Positions 1 through 6,061 are shown, numbered from the stretch's first letter. The stretch is 6,061 nt of DNA from Flavobacteriaceae bacterium (GCA_019752245.1 JAIEMH010000220.1:1-6061), one strand, 5' to 3'. Notes: generated from the sequence alone by a model not told the origin. Numbers and translations: made by a program.

Positions 1-136
1 AATTAATCCTAAAACACAGCAGTAACTATAGCAAATACAGCTAGTTCTGAAAATAGAATTGGATTAAAATGTAAATGATTTTTTTGCTGTAAAACAGACT
101 TTGAAAAAGACAGACTTATGGCTGTAGCTAAGGTGT

Positions 137-502
137 TTAGCCTATTTTTGGGATGAGCCAAATGGAAAAGAAACCGTTAGAAGTGGCGGTTGCAGTGTGA
201 TAAAATTTTTGTTTCTCAGTTGAAAAAGTAAAATTATTTATAGTAAATTTTACTTCATTATTTAAAATTGAACTAAAATTTGGAGATGTGATTGTGCAGT
301 TTGAATGACCGCATTTTCCTCCGCAACTTTTTTGTTTTTCTTTTGATTGTTTATTGCAACAGTCTTTGTTGTATTTTTTAGAGGAAGATTCTTTTTTGCA
401 ACATGCTTTTTCAGATTTCATTTCGCATGCAAAACTTGTATTGGAAATAAAAAGAAATCCAAAAGCTAAAAACAGAACGATAAGATGGTTCTTCATTCTC
501 AT
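137..502 (-). CDS. Small secreted cysteine-rich protein, possibly metal-related (unknown function)
   Basis: This encodes a 121-residue protein of no firmly recognised family. Residues 1-25 form a signal peptide: basic start, hydrophobic core at 7-19, and S-F-A before C26. Signal peptidase I cleavage after A25 fits best; C26 as a lipoprotein cysteine is possible, but the lipobox is poor. The mature part has eight cysteines (26, 34, 35, 48, 49, 60, 64, 69), including two CC pairs and a CGGKCGHSNC cluster, in a lysine-rich stretch. A cysteine-free tail follows and ends in SIWLIPKIG. Short secreted proteins with CC pairs and a proline near the C-terminus accompany metal-efflux genes in many Bacteroidota, so metal binding is a reasonable but unproven inference. 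The neighbour that would test this lies off the left edge. Start is ATG at 502; a second in-frame ATG at 496 (MKNH) is equally plausible. A terminator separates it from htrA, so it probably has its own promoter, but no clear one is visible. Confidence 0.75.
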   Translation of the reverse strand: MRMKNHLIVLFLAFGFLFISNTSFACEMKSEKACCKKESSSKKYNKDCCNKQSKEKQKSCGGKCGHSNCTITSPNFSSILNNEVKFTINNFTFSTEKQKFYHTATATSNGFFSIWLIPKIG

Positions 503-567
503 GATGCCAGTAAAATTAGCTATTTAATTCAAACTGCATTAAATTTTAACTTTTTTATAATGTAATT

Positions 568-602
568 AAAAAAGCCACTCAATACAATAATTGAATGGCT
601 TT
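568..602 (-). terminator. Intrinsic terminator of htrA
   Basis: Bases 571-583 and 590-602 form a 13-bp stem, with one U-G wobble in the minus-strand RNA, around a 6-base loop (584-589). Read on the minus strand, the stem ends in a run of six T (573 down to 568). It lies 23 bp beyond the htrA stop codon. The T-run is on the correct side only for minus-strand transcription; no comparable run follows on the plus strand. It should insulate the small cysteine-rich gene from htrA read-through. Confidence 0.85.
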
Positions 603-625
603 CTATAATCGGAAAAATATTTTTA

Positions 626-2023
626 TTAAATAATGATTCTAATGATTTGTCCCATTTTATTAATCATTTCAATACTCACTCCTTGATTTTCGTCTTTATT
701 GTTGGCTAATTTGGAAACCGATTCTACATCGGTTGCTTTTGCACCATCAATAGTTAGAATAATACTTCCGTTTAGTTCGTTTTGGTATGGTTTCAATCGG
801 TCGTTATTGACTTCTTTGATTTTAACACCATAATCAATCTTGAATCTTTTTTTATCATTTGCATTGATGTTTTCTAATTCCAATCCTTTAAAATCGGTAT
901 TGATGACATCGTTTTTAACCAAACTAACCGGTATTACTTGGTTTTTTCCATCGCGAATGACTGTTACTTGAATTTTATCGTTTGGACGTTTTGTACTGAT
1001 ATATCCGGTTAACTCAGGATAAGTAGTAATAGGTTGGTTGTCTAATTTGATGATGACATCACCTTTTTTCAATCCGGCTTTTTCAGCTCCTGAATTTTTA
1101 ATTACACTAGAGATATAGTATCCTTCTGTTTGTTTGATGCCTAATTCTTTAGATGTTGGACCGTTTAATTCGCTTCCTACTACGCCAAGTACACCGCGTT
1201 GTACATTACCAAATTCCATGATGTCTTCAATAATTTTTCTTGTGATGTTGCTTGGTACAGCAAATGAGTAGCCTACATAAGAACCAGTTTGAGACGAAAT
1301 CATGGTATTAATTCCAATCAATTCGCCACGAGTGTTAACCAAAGCACCGCCAGAGTTTCCTGGATTTACAGCAGCATCTGTTTGAATAAACGATTGAATT
1401 CCGTTGGTGTCAAGATTTCTAGCTTTTGCCGAAACAATTCCTGCGGTAACTGTTGAAGTTAGGTTGTATGGATTTCCCACTGCCAAAACCCATTCGCCAA
1501 CTCTTACTTGATCGGAATCGGCAAAAGTTGAATACGGTAATTTTTCGTCAGCGTCTATTTTTAAAACGGCAATATCCATTTTGGCATCGGTTCCAATAAG
1601 TTTGGCTTTGTATACTTTTTTGTTGTTTAAAGTTACTTCTAAATCGGATGCATCTTTAATAACGTGATTGTTGGTAACGATGTAGCCATCTTCAGAAATG
1701 ATCACTCCCGAACCCGTTCCTACTTGTTCTTGTTGTTGACCACCACGACCAGAACCATAAAAATATTCCATGATTGGATTGTAAACGGTTCTTACAGAGA
1801 CATTTTTTACGTGCACTACTGTGTGTACAGCGTTTTCGGCTGCCGCAGTAAAATCAATATTTTCGGCACCCATTGCCACTGTCTTACCATAATTTTCTGA
1901 TGCTTGTGTGATGATGGATTTCTTTCCAAAATCTTTTTCAATAAATAATTTATAACCACCAAGAGTTGTAGCACCACTTAATAGTGCTACTAAAAATAAG
2001 CTTGAAAATCGTTTCATAATCAT
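626..2023 (-). CDS. htrA: Do/DegP-family periplasmic serine protease (HtrA)
   Basis: This is a 465-residue HtrA-type serine endopeptidase/chaperone that handles misfolded proteins in the periplasm. An N-terminal hydrophobic segment (about residues 7-27) is a signal peptide or membrane anchor. The trypsin-like domain spans roughly 55-265 and carries the full catalytic triad: H120 in TNNHV, D150 in KMDIAVLKI and S224 in NPGNSGGALVN. A clear PDZ domain follows (about 275-370, starting RGVLGV), then a shorter, more divergent second PDZ-like region (about 378-465). Two PDZ regions and this length match DegP/DegQ rather than single-PDZ DegS. Start is ATG at 2023 (MIMKRF); the in-frame ATG at 2017 (MKRF) would give a more typical flavobacterial N-terminus and cannot be excluded. 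It is transcribed divergently from dapF and ends just before a strong terminator, so it is probably monocistronic. Stress induction is usual for the family, but no recognisable stress-sigma site is visible. Confidence 0.95.
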   Translation of the reverse strand: MIMKRFSSLFLVALLSGATTLGGYKLFIEKDFGKKSIITQASENYGKTVAMGAENIDFTAAAENAVHTVVHVKNVSVRTVYNPIMEYFYGSGRGGQQQEQVGTGSGVIISEDGYIVTNNHVIKDASDLEVTLNNKKVYKAKLIGTDAKMDIAVLKIDADEKLPYSTFADSDQVRVGEWVLAVGNPYNLTSTVTAGIVSAKARNLDTNGIQSFIQTDAAVNPGNSGGALVNTRGELIGINTMISSQTGSYVGYSFAVPSNITRKIIEDIMEFGNVQRGVLGVVGSELNGPTSKELGIKQTEGYYISSVIKNSGAEKAGLKKGDVIIKLDNQPITTYPELTGYISTKRPNDKIQVTVIRDGKNQVIPVSLVKNDVINTDFKGLELENINANDKKRFKIDYGVKIKEVNNDRLKPYQNELNGSIILTIDGAKATDVESVSKLANNKDENQGVSIEMINKMGQIIRIII

Positions 2024-2079
2024 TTTAAATTAAGTTATTTGATAGTAAAATTATATAATTTTTGTTTTCAAAAAAATGC

Positions 2080-2106
2080 TTTAACGCTCGTTTAACACAC
2101 TTTAAC
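2080..2106. repeat. Three phased TTTAAC direct repeats in the htrA-dapF divergent region
   Basis: TTTAAC occurs at 2080-2085, 2091-2096 and 2101-2106, so start-to-start distances are 11 and 10 bp, close to one helical turn. All copies would face the same side of the DNA. They lie upstream of both divergent genes and the last copy falls about where the dapF -33 element should be. A binding site for a regulator is possible. The motif is short and AT-rich, and single copies also occur at 545-550 and 5442-5447, so chance or a general promoter-proximal sequence is a real alternative. Confidence 0.4.
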
Positions 2107-2122
2107 TTCTCATTAATATTTG

Positions 2123-2130
2123 TAACTTTG
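2123..2130 (+). promoter_or_regulatory. -7 promoter element for the dapF operon
   Basis: TAACTTTG matches the Bacteroidota housekeeping sigma -7 consensus TAnnTTTG exactly. It ends 20 bp before the dapF ATG, so transcription would start near 2134-2137 and leave a leader of about 15 bases. The -33 element is weak: only TTTA at 2101-2104 lies at a suitable distance. No Shine-Dalgarno sequence is visible; the leader is A-rich, as is usual in this phylum. Confidence 0.65.
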
Positions 2131-2150
2131 TATTTCAATAACACCCTAAA

Positions 2151-2933
2151 ATGCAAATTAAATTTTATAAATATCAAGGAACTGGAAACGACTTTGTGAT
2201 GCTAGACAATCGTCAAGGTTTGTTCCCAAAAGAAGACGTACAACTCATTGAAAAATTGTGTGATCGTCGTTTTGGAATTGGAGCTGATGGATTAATTTTA
2301 TTAGAAAATCACCCAGATTATGACTTTAAAATGGTCTATTACAACTCTGATGGAAACGAAAGTTCGATGTGTGGCAATGGCGGTAGGTGTTTGGTAGCTT
2401 TTGCCAAAAGTTTGAATGTGATAAACGATAAAACTACTTTTCTTGCAACTGATGGTTTGCATCACGCAACAGTTTTAGCCAATTCGGTGGTTTCGCTACA
2501 AATGAAAGATGTGGCTTCGGTGAACATTGAAACCGATTATGTATTTTTAAATACGGGTTCACCGCATCATGTAACTTTGGTAAACGATATAGAACAACAA
2601 GATGTTAAAACTGCTGGAGCAGCCATTCGATATTCAGATTTGTATGGAAAAGCAGGAAGCAATGTTAATTTTGTAAGCCAGATTTCAGACAATCATTTTA
2701 GATTGCGAACTTATGAACGCGGTGTTGAAGATGAAACATTGTCATGTGGAACAGGAGCAACTGCTGCAGCTATAGCTATGAATGCTATCGGAAAAACTAC
2801 TTCAAACGCAATTAATTTGGATGTTGAAGGTGGGAAATTAAAAGTGACTTTTGAGAAAACGGATCAGGGTTATGAACATGTTTTTTTAATTGGCCCAGCG
2901 ACTTTTGTTTTTGAAGGAGTAATAGAAATTTAA
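2151..2933 (+). CDS. dapF: Diaminopimelate epimerase
   Basis: DapF interconverts LL- and meso-diaminopimelate in the cytoplasm without a cofactor, supplying meso-DAP for peptidoglycan stems and for lysine synthesis. The 260-residue protein has the two symmetric halves of the family. The N-terminal half shows GTGNDF (10-15), YYNSDG (63-68) and the catalytic cysteine C74 in MCGNGGR. The C-terminal half shows NVNF (171-174), TYERG (187-191) and the second catalytic cysteine C199 in SCGTGATA. Both thiols needed for two-base racemisation are present. It is slightly shorter than the E. coli enzyme (about 274), with no missing motif. The ATG at 2151 places the conserved N-terminal strand (MQIKFYKYQGTGND) correctly and sits just after a good -7 element. 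It is the first gene of the plus-strand operon; its stop is one base before the next ATG, so translational coupling is likely. Confidence 0.97.
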   Translation: MQIKFYKYQGTGNDFVMLDNRQGLFPKEDVQLIEKLCDRRFGIGADGLILLENHPDYDFKMVYYNSDGNESSMCGNGGRCLVAFAKSLNVINDKTTFLATDGLHHATVLANSVVSLQMKDVASVNIETDYVFLNTGSPHHVTLVNDIEQQDVKTAGAAIRYSDLYGKAGSNVNFVSQISDNHFRLRTYERGVEDETLSCGTGATAAAIAMNAIGKTTSNAINLDVEGGKLKVTFEKTDQGYEHVFLIGPATFVFEGVIEI

Positions 2934-2934
2934 G

Positions 2935-3468
2935 ATGCTAACATTAAAAGGAACTAACATATACTTGCGCGCGCTAGAACCCGAAGATTTAGAGTTTGTC
3001 TATCAAATAGAAAACGACGAATCTATATGGCATGTTAGCAATACACAAACACCATACAGCAAGTTTTTGATTCGTCAGTATCTTGAAAATGCTCATCAAG
3101 ATATTTTTGAAGCCAAGCAATTGAGGTTGGCTATATGCAACAATAGTACTTCTGAAGCTATTGGTTTGATTGATTTATTCGATTTTGATCCGGTAAATAA
3201 TCGAGCAGGAATTGGGATTTTAATCCAAAACGAAATCCATCGCGGTAATGGAATAGGCAAGGAAGCATTGCAGTTATTAATCAATTACAGTTTTAGGCAA
3301 CTTCAATTGCACCAACTTTATGCAAATATTGGTGTTGATAATGAAGCAAGTTTAAACCTTTTTGCTACATTTGGCTTTCAAAAAATTGGTGTAAAAAAAG
3401 ATTGGATTTTCAACAATAATTCCTTTCATGACGAGGCCGTTTTTCAATTAATTAACCATCAACATTAA
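2935..3468 (+). CDS. GNAT-family N-acetyltransferase (RimJ/RimL/SpeG-like), substrate unknown
   Basis: This 177-residue single-domain protein should transfer an acetyl group from acetyl-CoA to an amine. It starts with the LRALEPEDLEFVYQIEND pattern (11-28) seen in RimJ/RimL- and SpeG-type enzymes. The central strand AGIGILI (91-97) is followed by the acetyl-CoA pyrophosphate loop RGNGIG (103-108) and helix KEALQLLINY. The C-terminal motif is NEASLNLFATFGF (136-148), matching the usual N..s..ly...GF. There is no signal peptide, so it is cytoplasmic. The overall layout resembles spermidine N-acetyltransferases, but residues that would fix the substrate cannot be judged by eye; ribosomal proteins, polyamines, or cell-wall precursors remain possible. 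Its position between dapF and mltG, one base after the dapF stop, indicates co-expression with envelope genes. The ATG at 2935 is the natural start. Confidence 0.9.
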   Translation: MLTLKGTNIYLRALEPEDLEFVYQIENDESIWHVSNTQTPYSKFLIRQYLENAHQDIFEAKQLRLAICNNSTSEAIGLIDLFDFDPVNNRAGIGILIQNEIHRGNGIGKEALQLLINYSFRQLQLHQLYANIGVDNEASLNLFATFGFQKIGVKKDWIFNNNSFHDEAVFQLINHQH

Positions 3469-3480
3469 AAATATATTGTT

Positions 3481-4515
3481 TTGAATAAAAAAATAAAACT
3501 TCTATTACTAATTGGTTCAGCACTTTTCTTTATTGTTGCTGGCTTTGTTTATTTTAATTTCTTTTTGGATAATACTAAGTTTTCAAAAAACGAATTTTAT
3601 GTAGAAATCCCTACAGGTTCTAATTATGAAGACGCCAAACGAATAGTGTCACCTTATGTAAAAAACATGAGTGGATTTGAGCTGATGGCATCGCTACGTT
3701 CTTATGATAAAAATGTAAAACCAGGACGATTTTTATTTAAAAAAGGAATGGGAAATTATGGATTGGTAGCTTCATTAAGACGCAATGTTCCTGTAAACTT
3801 AGCTTTCAATAACCAAGAACGATTAGAAAATATAGCGCAACGAGTTGGTTCACAAATAGAGGCTGATTCGCTACAGTTGATTACGGTTTTTAGAGATTCT
3901 ACTTTTTTAAAGAAAAACGGATTTACAAAAGAGAATGTAATTGCAGTTTTATTGCCCAATTCGTATGAGTTTTATTGGAATACTTCGGCAGAAAAGTTTA
4001 GAGATAAAATGCTAGAAGAGTATAAGAAATTCTGGAATAAAGATCGATTGTCTAAAGCTGAAGCACTGGGATTATCTCCAACAGAAGTTACAACATTGGC
4101 TTCGATCGTGCATAAAGAAACTGTAAAAGCAGACGAGCGACCAAGAGTTGCCGGTGCCTATTTGAATAGATTGGAGCAAGGAATGCCGCTACAGGCTGAT
4201 CCTACTGTAATTTATTCACTAAAGTTGAGAGACAACGATTTTAATCGAGTGATAAAAAGAGTTTTGTATGCTGATTTGACTGTAAGTTCACCTTATAATA
4301 CTTATGTAAATCTTGGATTGCCTCCAGGACCAATTGCGCAACCCGACATCAATGCTATTGATGCTGTTTTAAATCCAGAAAAGCACGATTATATTTATTT
4401 TTGCGCTAGTGTAGAACGATTTGGCTATCATGAGTTTGCATCTACTTATGCACAACATCAAGTAAATGCCAAAAAATATGCCGATTGGTTGAACACTACA
4501 GGAACAAACAGGTAA
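3481..4515 (+). CDS. mltG: Endolytic murein transglycosylase MltG (YceG-like)
   Basis: MltG is an inner-membrane enzyme that cuts nascent peptidoglycan strands endolytically and is thought to set glycan chain length. The 344-residue protein has one N-terminal transmembrane helix (about 7-28) followed by a periplasmic domain. Residues 38-100 resemble the LysM-like subdomain. The catalytic YceG domain shows LPNSYEFYWNT (158-168), ASIVHKET (207-214) with E213 as the likely catalytic glutamate, LNRLEQGMPLQADPTVIY (228-245), SSPYNTY (269-275) and GLPPGPIAQP (279-288). Length is normal for the family. The start appears to be TTG at 3481: the next in-frame ATG (3667) would delete the membrane anchor, whereas TTG gives the expected MNKKIK start, 12 bp after the acetyltransferase stop. 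The following gene begins 3 bp after its stop, so it is mid-operon. Confidence 0.95.
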   Translation: MNKKIKLLLLIGSALFFIVAGFVYFNFFLDNTKFSKNEFYVEIPTGSNYEDAKRIVSPYVKNMSGFELMASLRSYDKNVKPGRFLFKKGMGNYGLVASLRRNVPVNLAFNNQERLENIAQRVGSQIEADSLQLITVFRDSTFLKKNGFTKENVIAVLLPNSYEFYWNTSAEKFRDKMLEEYKKFWNKDRLSKAEALGLSPTEVTTLASIVHKETVKADERPRVAGAYLNRLEQGMPLQADPTVIYSLKLRDNDFNRVIKRVLYADLTVSSPYNTYVNLGLPPGPIAQPDINAIDAVLNPEKHDYIYFCASVERFGYHEFASTYAQHQVNAKKYADWLNTTGTNR

Positions 4516-4518
4516 ATT

Positions 4519-5436
4519 TTGAAGGTATCAAAAGTCCTATTGTTTTTTTTGTTTGTGTTAAAGTTCAGTTTTGGATTTTCACAAAGCGGCGTTAATTTGT
4601 TTCTAAAACCTTCCGATTCTTTAAATAAATTGAGGCTTAAAGGCGTTGTTATTTCAGAAACTGCTTTGGCTTCTGTTGCTTTAGTTGGGCTTAACCAACT
4701 TTGGTATGCCGATTATCCACAATCTAATTTTCATTTTATTAATGATAATGATGAATGGTTGCAAATGGATAAAGCCGGACATGTTTTTTCTTCTTATCAT
4801 TTGGGTAGTTTTGGTGCTCAAACTTTAAAATGGAGTGGTTGTGATAGAAAAAGTCAGTTGCTTTATGGCGCAGGATTGGGTTTTGGATTTCTGACAGTTG
4901 TTGAGGTCTTCGATGGTTTTTCTACAGAATGGGGTGCATCACCTGGCGATATTGTAGCCAATGCTACTGGAACTGCTCTGTATGTTTCGCAAGAATTGCT
5001 TTGGAAAGAGCAGCGGATTGTTCCTAAATTTTCTTTTCATACTTCATCTTATGCTTCTTTGCGGCCAAATGTTTTGGGTGCTTCTTTGAGTGAACAAGTA
5101 TTTAAAGATTATAACGGACAAACTTATTGGCTTTCGGCTAATTTGCAATCCTTTTTTAAGCAGTCCAAAATTCCGAAATGGCTTTCTGTAGCTTTGGGAT
5201 ATGGAGCCGATGGAATGGTTACCGGAAGAAGCGAAACTGTAGTAGATTTTTCCTACCCAGCAACTAAAAGAAGAAGGCAGTTTTATCTTAGTTTGGATGC
5301 CGATTTGACAAAAATTAAGACCAATTCTCATTTTTTAAAGACTTTTTTTGCTGTTTTTAACTCCATAAAAATTCCGGCTCCAGCGATTGAATTCAGTGGT
5401 TCACAGCGTGTTAAATTGCATGGTTTTTACTTTTAG
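4519..5436 (+). CDS. DUF2279/YfiM-family envelope protein
   Basis: This 305-residue protein matches what I recall of DUF2279, an uncharacterised envelope family common in Bacteroidota. A signal peptide is evident (1-21, hydrophobic 7-20, likely cleavage after F-S-Q or nearby). Conserved-looking blocks are WYADYP (62-67), FHFINDNDEWLQMDKAGH (71-88), VEVFDGFSTEWGASPGDIVAN (128-148), WKEQRIVPKFSFH (162-174), KDYNGQTYWLS (196-206) and PKWLSVALGYGADGM (219-233). Three moderately hydrophobic stretches (about 41-60, 113-130, 145-160) occupy the first half. The second half alternates polar and hydrophobic residues and ends in GFYF, as outer-membrane beta-strand proteins often do. The start is TTG at 4519: the mltG stop lies two codons upstream in the same frame, and the next ATG (residue 83) would remove the signal peptide. 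Function is unknown; co-transcription with mltG suggests a wall or outer-membrane role. It is probably the last gene of the operon, although no terminator is visible. Confidence 0.88.
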   Translation: MKVSKVLLFFLFVLKFSFGFSQSGVNLFLKPSDSLNKLRLKGVVISETALASVALVGLNQLWYADYPQSNFHFINDNDEWLQMDKAGHVFSSYHLGSFGAQTLKWSGCDRKSQLLYGAGLGFGFLTVVEVFDGFSTEWGASPGDIVANATGTALYVSQELLWKEQRIVPKFSFHTSSYASLRPNVLGASLSEQVFKDYNGQTYWLSANLQSFFKQSKIPKWLSVALGYGADGMVTGRSETVVDFSYPATKRRRQFYLSLDADLTKIKTNSHFLKTFFAVFNSIKIPAPAIEFSGSQRVKLHGFYF

Positions 5437-5481
5437 AAAACTTTAACTTGTTGATTATCAATTTTATTTCAAAATAAGTTG

Positions 5482-5489
5482 TATCTTTG
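5482..5489 (+). promoter_or_regulatory. -7 promoter element for the lysozyme-like gene
   Basis: TATCTTTG is an exact match to the Bacteroidota -7 consensus TAnnTTTG, placed 45 bp before the ATG at 5535. Transcription would begin near 5493-5496, giving a leader of about 40 bases that contains a 10-codon ORF (5506-5538). No good -33 TTTG is present at the expected distance. The element implies that the last gene can be expressed independently of the dapF operon. Confidence 0.6.
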
Positions 5490-5534
5490 CCTCGTCAATA
5501 TCAAGATGGTGACAGCGCTTGGAAAATACACTTT

Positions 5535-6061
5535 ATGATAAATAGATGGTCGTTTTATATAGGAATCGTTATGATTGTTGGTTTTATTAGTTCAGCTTTT
5601 AAACCACTTGAATCTTTAAATCATAATTGGTTTTATGTAAGCGAAAATGAAGAATTGTTGTACCAATTTCCTTCAGAAAAACCTTCCGATTACATCAACA
5701 TCAAAATACCTTTTACCGGAAAATATTTTATTGGATTTAAAGAAGCGGTTGCTTTTAAAGAATCTCAAGGAAGGTATAACATGATTAATTCTTTGGGTTA
5801 TTTAGGTAAATACCAATTTGGTACGTCAGCGTTAAGATTTATTGGAATCAATAATAATGCAGCATTTTTAAGTAATCCAGCTTTACAAGAGAAAGCTTTT
5901 GTGGCACTTTTAAAAATCAATAAATCCAAATTAAAAGATGTTATTGAGGAGTATAGAGGTAAAACTATAGATGGAGTAAGAATTACTGAATCAGGTATTT
6001 TAGCGGCAGCTCATTTAGGTGGTGCTGGATCTGTTAGAAAATATTTAGAATCTAATGGGGA
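5535..6061 (+). CDS. Secreted lysozyme-like / transglycosylase-like peptidoglycan hydrolase (3' end missing)
   Basis: The reading frame is open from ATG 5535 to the window edge: 175 full codons, with no stop. Residues 1-22 form a signal peptide or anchor (MINRW, then a hydrophobic run to about 20), so the product is exported. From about residue 66 it has a lysozyme-fold pattern: GFKEAVAFKESQGRY (67-81), with E76 in KES as the likely catalytic glutamate, then NSLGYLGKYQFG (85-96), which matches the 'G.yGkYQf' substrate-cleft motif of lytic transglycosylase/muramidase-type domains. Further on, SGILAAAHLGGAGSVRKYL follows the 'aaHlgGag.v.kyl' motif of the same superfamily. It therefore probably cleaves peptidoglycan glycan strands in the periplasm or outside the cell. 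Whether a LysM or other wall-binding domain follows cannot be seen. It has its own -7 element, and its start codon overlaps the stop of a tiny upstream ORF (ATGA). Confidence 0.8.
   Translation, partial: MINRWSFYIGIVMIVGFISSAFKPLESLNHNWFYVSENEELLYQFPSEKPSDYINIKIPFTGKYFIGFKEAVAFKESQGRYNMINSLGYLGKYQFGTSALRFIGINNNAAFLSNPALQEKAFVALLKINKSKLKDVIEEYRGKTIDGVRITESGILAAAHLGGAGSVRKYLESNG

Noticed and set aside
132..146. Hairpin GCTAA/TTAGC around the stop codon of the cysteine-rich gene as a terminator
   Set aside because: The stem is only 5-6 bp and no T-run follows on the minus strand.
9..161. Open minus-strand frame from TTG 161 to TAG 9, with a hydrophobic end (LFSELAVFAIVTAVF)
   Set aside because: It has no ATG, overlaps the 3' end of the cysteine-rich gene, is only about 50 codons and resembles no known protein. 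The upstream gene has a sensible C-terminus of its own, so a frameshifted extension is unlikely.
509..518. AGTAAAATTA shared upstream of the cysteine-rich gene and of htrA (2044-2053), a possible common minus-strand promoter element (TAATTTTA)
   Set aside because: The same 10-mer also occurs inside the cysteine-rich coding region at 227-236, and CAAA boxes upstream sit at wrong distances (11 and 15 bp). It is best explained by AT-rich composition.
1664..1900. 78-residue plus-strand reading frame opposite htrA
   Set aside because: It lies antisense within a clearly coding protease domain, has no family resemblance and no promoter; it is a shadow frame.
5044..5331. 95-residue minus-strand reading frame opposite the DUF2279 gene
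   Set aside because: The opposite strand carries conserved DUF2279 blocks; the antisense product has no recognisable features.
5490..5534. Possible tRNA or structured RNA because of the 'GATGGTGACAGCG' stretch
   Set aside because: No cloverleaf arms or T-loop can be drawn, and the stretch is only the short leader of the next gene.

Overview
This window looks like chromosomal DNA from a member of the Bacteroidota, most likely the Flavobacteriaceae (Flavobacterium or a close relative). The evidence is low G+C, A-rich rather than Shine-Dalgarno leaders, Bacteroidota-type -7 promoter elements (TAnnTTTG) before two transcription units, and proteins typical of flavobacteria: a DUF2279-type protein, a short DapF, a MltG, and a Do-type protease with a 'GATTLG' signal anchor. 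No mobile element, CRISPR array, rRNA or tRNA gene was seen.

Layout. Bases 1-136 are AT-rich with no supportable gene; they lie downstream of a small minus-strand gene. At 137-502 (minus) is a small secreted cysteine-rich protein, possibly metal-related. A good intrinsic terminator at 568-602 separates it from htrA at 626-2023 (minus), an envelope serine protease/chaperone of the Do/DegP family. The 127-bp divergent region 2024-2150 holds a dapF promoter and three helically phased TTTAAC repeats. A tightly packed plus-strand operon follows: dapF (2151-2933), a GNAT acetyltransferase (2935-3468), mltG (3481-4515) and a DUF2279-family envelope protein (4519-5436). The gaps are 1, 12 and 3 bp. 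The last two genes have no usable ATG start and appear to begin at TTG. After a 98-bp gap with its own promoter, a secreted lysozyme-like/transglycosylase-like gene starts at 5535 and runs off the right edge.

How the genes fit together. The theme is the cell envelope, especially peptidoglycan. DapF makes meso-diaminopimelate for the peptide stems (and lysine). MltG cuts nascent glycan strands at the inner membrane. The last gene encodes another probable glycan-cleaving enzyme. HtrA degrades or refolds damaged periplasmic proteins. The GNAT substrate and the DUF2279 function are unknown, but both sit within the same unit. 

The region is mostly ordinary housekeeping DNA, and I do not see a novel multi-gene system. 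The points most worth following up are the VanZ-like residue pattern inside the DUF2279 protein with a possible beta-barrel-like tail, the small cysteine-rich protein, the phased repeats between htrA and dapF, and a 10-codon ORF overlapping the start of the last gene.
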